Part shown: positions 61,679 through 64,000 of the stretch, one piece after another
How positions within the stretch are numbered: position 1 is the first letter of the stretch
Layout of the letters: each line of letters starts with the position of its first letter
Source of the DNA: Crocinitomicaceae bacterium
GTDB lineage: Bacteria; Bacteroidota; Bacteroidia; Flavobacteriales_D; Crocinitomicaceae
Length of the DNA stretch: 64,000 bases
NCBI GenBank assembly: GCA_021325675.1
Contig: JAJTCM010000002.1
Coordinates: 372,001 to 436,000, forward strand
Reading direction: 5' to 3'
Made by a program: the position numbers and the translations under genes
The notes under the pieces: model-generated
The model's input: only the letters and a program-made list of their open reading frames with translations
Databases searched by the model: none
Told to the model about the DNA's origin: nothing

Positions 61679-64000
61679 TTAGTGTACCACGTCCGTTCCC
61701 GATGATGTTACGCGCAGGAAACGGCCGTCAACAAGAACTTTGTAGAAAAAGCTTTCAAATTGGTTGATGCCGTCGTCTTCCACATGATATTTGTTCCACA
61801 CCTTGCCTTTTTTGCCTACCAGGAAAAGCGTTTCACCGATCATAACAAAATCGATTGCTTCCAGGCGCACTATTTCCAAGGCGTCTTCGTCTTTCATTGG
61901 ATCATGATATTCCAACACATACTCGTTTCCTTCCATGTGTAAATTGTATTTATGCAGGCGGGCAAACTCTACCGGGGACATCGCGCTCACCAGCTTAAGG
62001 TGCAGCAAATCGTACTGTTCGATTTTATTCGTATTGCAATTCAGTCGGTAAGCCATGCGGTCATCCATAAAATCAAAACGCAGATACGTTGTCTCTCTTT
62101 TGGAAGGGTCGCGCTTATTGTCCTGGACTGTCATGTAAGTATCAAACCCCGTTTGTCCGGAAATCATCGTATTGAAATAATTACTGCGTGACTGGATTGT
62201 TGACTGGTCAAAAACCGGTTCCAGCAAAACTTTACCGTCAATTGTATTGATCCCGTATACGAATTTGTCACCTGCTTTTTTGGTGATTTGCAATACAATC
62301 CCATAGTTATCTGAAAAATCAAAGGTGTGCTCATCCAGCTTTGTCAGCCAGCCGGATTTTGTGCTGAACAGTGCCGTTTTTTTGCCTTTGCTAACAGTAA
62401 AAAGCTTTCCTTCTACATTTTGCTGCAAGCCCTGGCTGGCCGATGTGAAATCCATAATCCAATCGTATTCGAACGGGATCAGCGTATCTCCGTAAAGATC
62501 GATCAAGCCCGTTTTTCCTTTTTTGTTCTTTGCAATAAACGTGTAACCGTAAATCACGGGATCCATATAATGATAACGGGGCTCAACAAGCGTAACAAAC
62601 TCAGCATCGTTCATTTGCTTGTGCTCAACAATCCCGTATTTATTTTTACCGAACATGTACACTGCAAAATTACCTTGGGAAACATGCTCCTTCCCCTGTG
62701 AATCGTAATAAAAAGTTTCGCCGTTTTTCGTGAAAGCCTGTGTAAACCACAAGTTCCCGTGCATCGCTGTCACCCGGTTTGTTTCGAAAACAACGGGCTC
62801 ATCAAATACAGCGGGAATAAGCGTTTTTCCGTCCGTTAAACCAAATTTTCCGTTTTCTTCGAATGTGTACCACGAACCTGTTTCGTGCGGATAAAGTGTG
62901 TCATACAATTTCCCGTCGGTTGTGTTTTCCAAATTAACAACGCCATATTTCCCATGCAATTTATAGAGCAGGCCATCAGCATAATAATCCATGTATTCAG
63001 AATAAACCCGCCCGTGAATAAGCATTTCATATTCCGTGATCAATTTGGGTTCTTTTCCCGGGGACGCCGCATACAGCATCCGGTTCACTTTTCCCGGCTG
63101 CGCCACACTGACATAATCCAGCAATTCAGTCAGGAAATAATAGTCTTCGAAAGCACAGGCAAGCCCCTTCCCCATCTGGGAATTGTAATATCCTTTCAAA
63201 CCGTTATCCGTGTATTCAACTTCTATCATAACCAGCTGGTCTTCGAGCTCGGCCGGGCGCACGGCAATCTGCATGAAGCTTCCCTGCGGACTGATTTTAG
63301 GAGTGACGAACTGCTGTTTCGCAATGCTGTATATTTGTTTAAACCCGGCGTTATCGGTCACATACAAATACGGAATATCCGTTTGCATATAGCCGATTTC
63401 GTAGCTTTCCAGTGATAAATTATATGTCGCTGAATCGTGGTAAGGCTCGATTTTTTTCGCTTCCACCAGGATTTCCTTGCTTCCGTTCAGCAAAGCCTGG
63501 CTCCCGTCTGTTTTGGTGGCGATCCAAAGACCGTAGTCCATTTGTTTTTTGAAATCCGTGTAATCTGCTTCGTAAAATTCAAAGCCCGGTTCAAGCAAGG
63601 TACATTTCCCGTTTTTATAAAGCTTCATGGCTTGCAGGTCACTGAAAACAGTGTAGTTCTCATCCATGTAGTGACTGAAAACCAGCTCGTACCCGTCAAA
63701 CCCGGTTGCGTTAACAGGCTCGCCGTTTACTTTACACATTTTGAAAGGGACACCTGAAGCTTTTTTGTGCAGCTCAGTTTGATTGACCGGCATTTTTTCG
63801 AACAGTACAAAAAGCGCGTAGCCTTTCGTCATTTCCGTTTGCCGGTGTTTCGGGATCCCGTATTGAAAGCTGTTGATAAGCACAATCGTATCGTAAATTG
63901 GGTCAACAATCCACGCGCTGTTGGAATCGCCCTGTTTGATGCCCCACTTATTGCCGGCTTTTTCAGCAAAGCTGCCGTAATCGTTATAGCCTTTGTAGTT
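61679..64000 (-). CDS. WG-repeat protein, cut by the right window edge
   Basis: The frame is open past the GTG at 63883 to base 64000 (NYKGYNDYGSFAEKAGNKWG at the edge), so the start lies outside the window and the 774 codons seen are the C-terminal part. WG-type repeats occur throughout: NKWGIKQGD, GKYGVVNLENTTDGKLYD, NGKFGLTDGKTLIPAVFDEP, NKYGIVEHKQMND, GKTGLIDLYGDTLIPFEYDW. The last 150 residues are less regular (KYNLHMEGNEYVLEYHDPMK). No sorting domain is at the C-terminus. WG-repeat proteins are often envelope-associated in Bacteroidota; the function is unknown. Confidence 0.8.
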   Translation of the reverse strand, partial: NYKGYNDYGSFAEKAGNKWGIKQGDSNSAWIVDPIYDTIVLINSFQYGIPKHRQTEMTKGYALFVLFEKMPVNQTELHKKASGVPFKMCKVNGEPVNATGFDGYELVFSHYMDENYTVFSDLQAMKLYKNGKCTLLEPGFEFYEADYTDFKKQMDYGLWIATKTDGSQALLNGSKEILVEAKKIEPYHDSATYNLSLESYEIGYMQTDIPYLYVTDNAGFKQIYSIAKQQFVTPKISPQGSFMQIAVRPAELEDQLVMIEVEYTDNGLKGYYNSQMGKGLACAFEDYYFLTELLDYVSVAQPGKVNRMLYAASPGKEPKLITEYEMLIHGRVYSEYMDYYADGLLYKLHGKYGVVNLENTTDGKLYDTLYPHETGSWYTFEENGKFGLTDGKTLIPAVFDEPVVFETNRVTAMHGNLWFTQAFTKNGETFYYDSQGKEHVSQGNFAVYMFGKNKYGIVEHKQMNDAEFVTLVEPRYHYMDPVIYGYTFIAKNKKGKTGLIDLYGDTLIPFEYDWIMDFTSASQGLQQNVEGKLFTVSKGKKTALFSTKSGWLTKLDEHTFDFSDNYGIVLQITKKAGDKFVYGINTIDGKVLLEPVFDQSTIQSRSNYFNTMISGQTGFDTYMTVQDNKRDPSKRETTYLRFDFMDDRMAYRLNCNTNKIEQYDLLHLKLVSAMSPVEFARLHKYNLHMEGNEYVLEYHDPMKDEDALEIVRLEAIDFVMIGETLFLVGKKGKVWNKYHVEDDGINQFESFFYKVLVDGRFLRVTSSGTDVVH

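Noticed and set aside
1-64000. tRNA, rRNA, CRISPR array, insertion sequence, prophage
   Set aside because: No T-loop or rRNA signatures, no regularly spaced repeats with spacers, and no transposase, integrase or phage structural genes were found by reading both strands.

Overview
The window is chromosomal DNA of a Bacteroidota bacterium, most likely of the order Flavobacteriales; a Crocinitomicaceae/Fluviicola-like lineage is a guess from gene order and protein style. The evidence is three proteins with type IX secretion (T9SS) C-terminal sorting domains, the acpP-fabF-rnc order, the sigma-54 regulator / LptE / TPR / SecG order, promoters of the TTTG / TAnnTTTG type, and few Shine-Dalgarno sequences. 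I see no rRNA, tRNA, CRISPR array, transposase or phage genes. The layout is that of an ordinary chromosome with accessory surface-protein genes.

Layout. 1-3.4 kb (minus): a secreted glycoside-hydrolase-like TIM-barrel gene interrupted by an in-frame TAG, preceded by a tail-fibre-like coiled-coil protein. 3.7-10.7 kb (plus): a tightly overlapping SpoIIM / DUF4129 / DUF4350 / MoxR / DUF58 operon. 10.9-18.5 kb: LysE exporter, YwqK/MORN repeat protein, DUF6495-like plus SUFU pair, LpxL-type acyltransferase with a BNR lipoprotein, DUF488, a small membrane protein and YraN. 18.7-23.9 kb: a flavin oxidoreductase without the redox disulfide, a YkgJ cysteine-cluster protein, a SiaB-like kinase with an ArsC-like protein, a small lipoprotein and MetK. 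24.2-31.6 kb: a two-gene operon of a triple FISUMP protein and a WG-repeat protein with a Hint domain, a COG2509-type FAD dehydrogenase and TopA. 32-37.7 kb (plus): MiaB, sigma-54 regulator, LptE, TPR protein, SecG and a lipidated MsrB-MsrA fusion. 37.8-39.8 kb: a tandem pair of related lipoproteins and a pentapeptide-repeat protein.

39.8-43.9 kb (minus): a compact four-gene operon of a Rieske oxygenase, a CtlX-like citrulline hydrolase, an APC amino-acid transporter and a dimethylarginine-hydrolase-like enzyme. It reads as a pathway for a substituted or methylated guanidino compound. 44-49.3 kb: methyltransferase, RarA, rnc, fabF, acpP and divergent purN. 49.5-58.6 kb: an island of three T9SS cargo genes interleaved with four homologous membrane proteins of the MFS/spermidine-synthase family, two carrying the synthase domain and two membrane-only. 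One cargo gene has a (GA)9 tract in its signal-peptide codons, a possible phase-variation switch. 58.7-64 kb: an AsnC/Lrp regulator divergent from a Cys/Met PLP enzyme, a small exported protein, a tiny candidate ORF and a WG-repeat protein that runs off the right edge.

Intergenic gaps carry several families of imperfect inverted repeats. One of them keeps the same 9+3+9 hairpin in two copies with a compensatory base change. Four genes have the -7 promoter box ending exactly four bases before the start codon, which predicts leaderless mRNAs.
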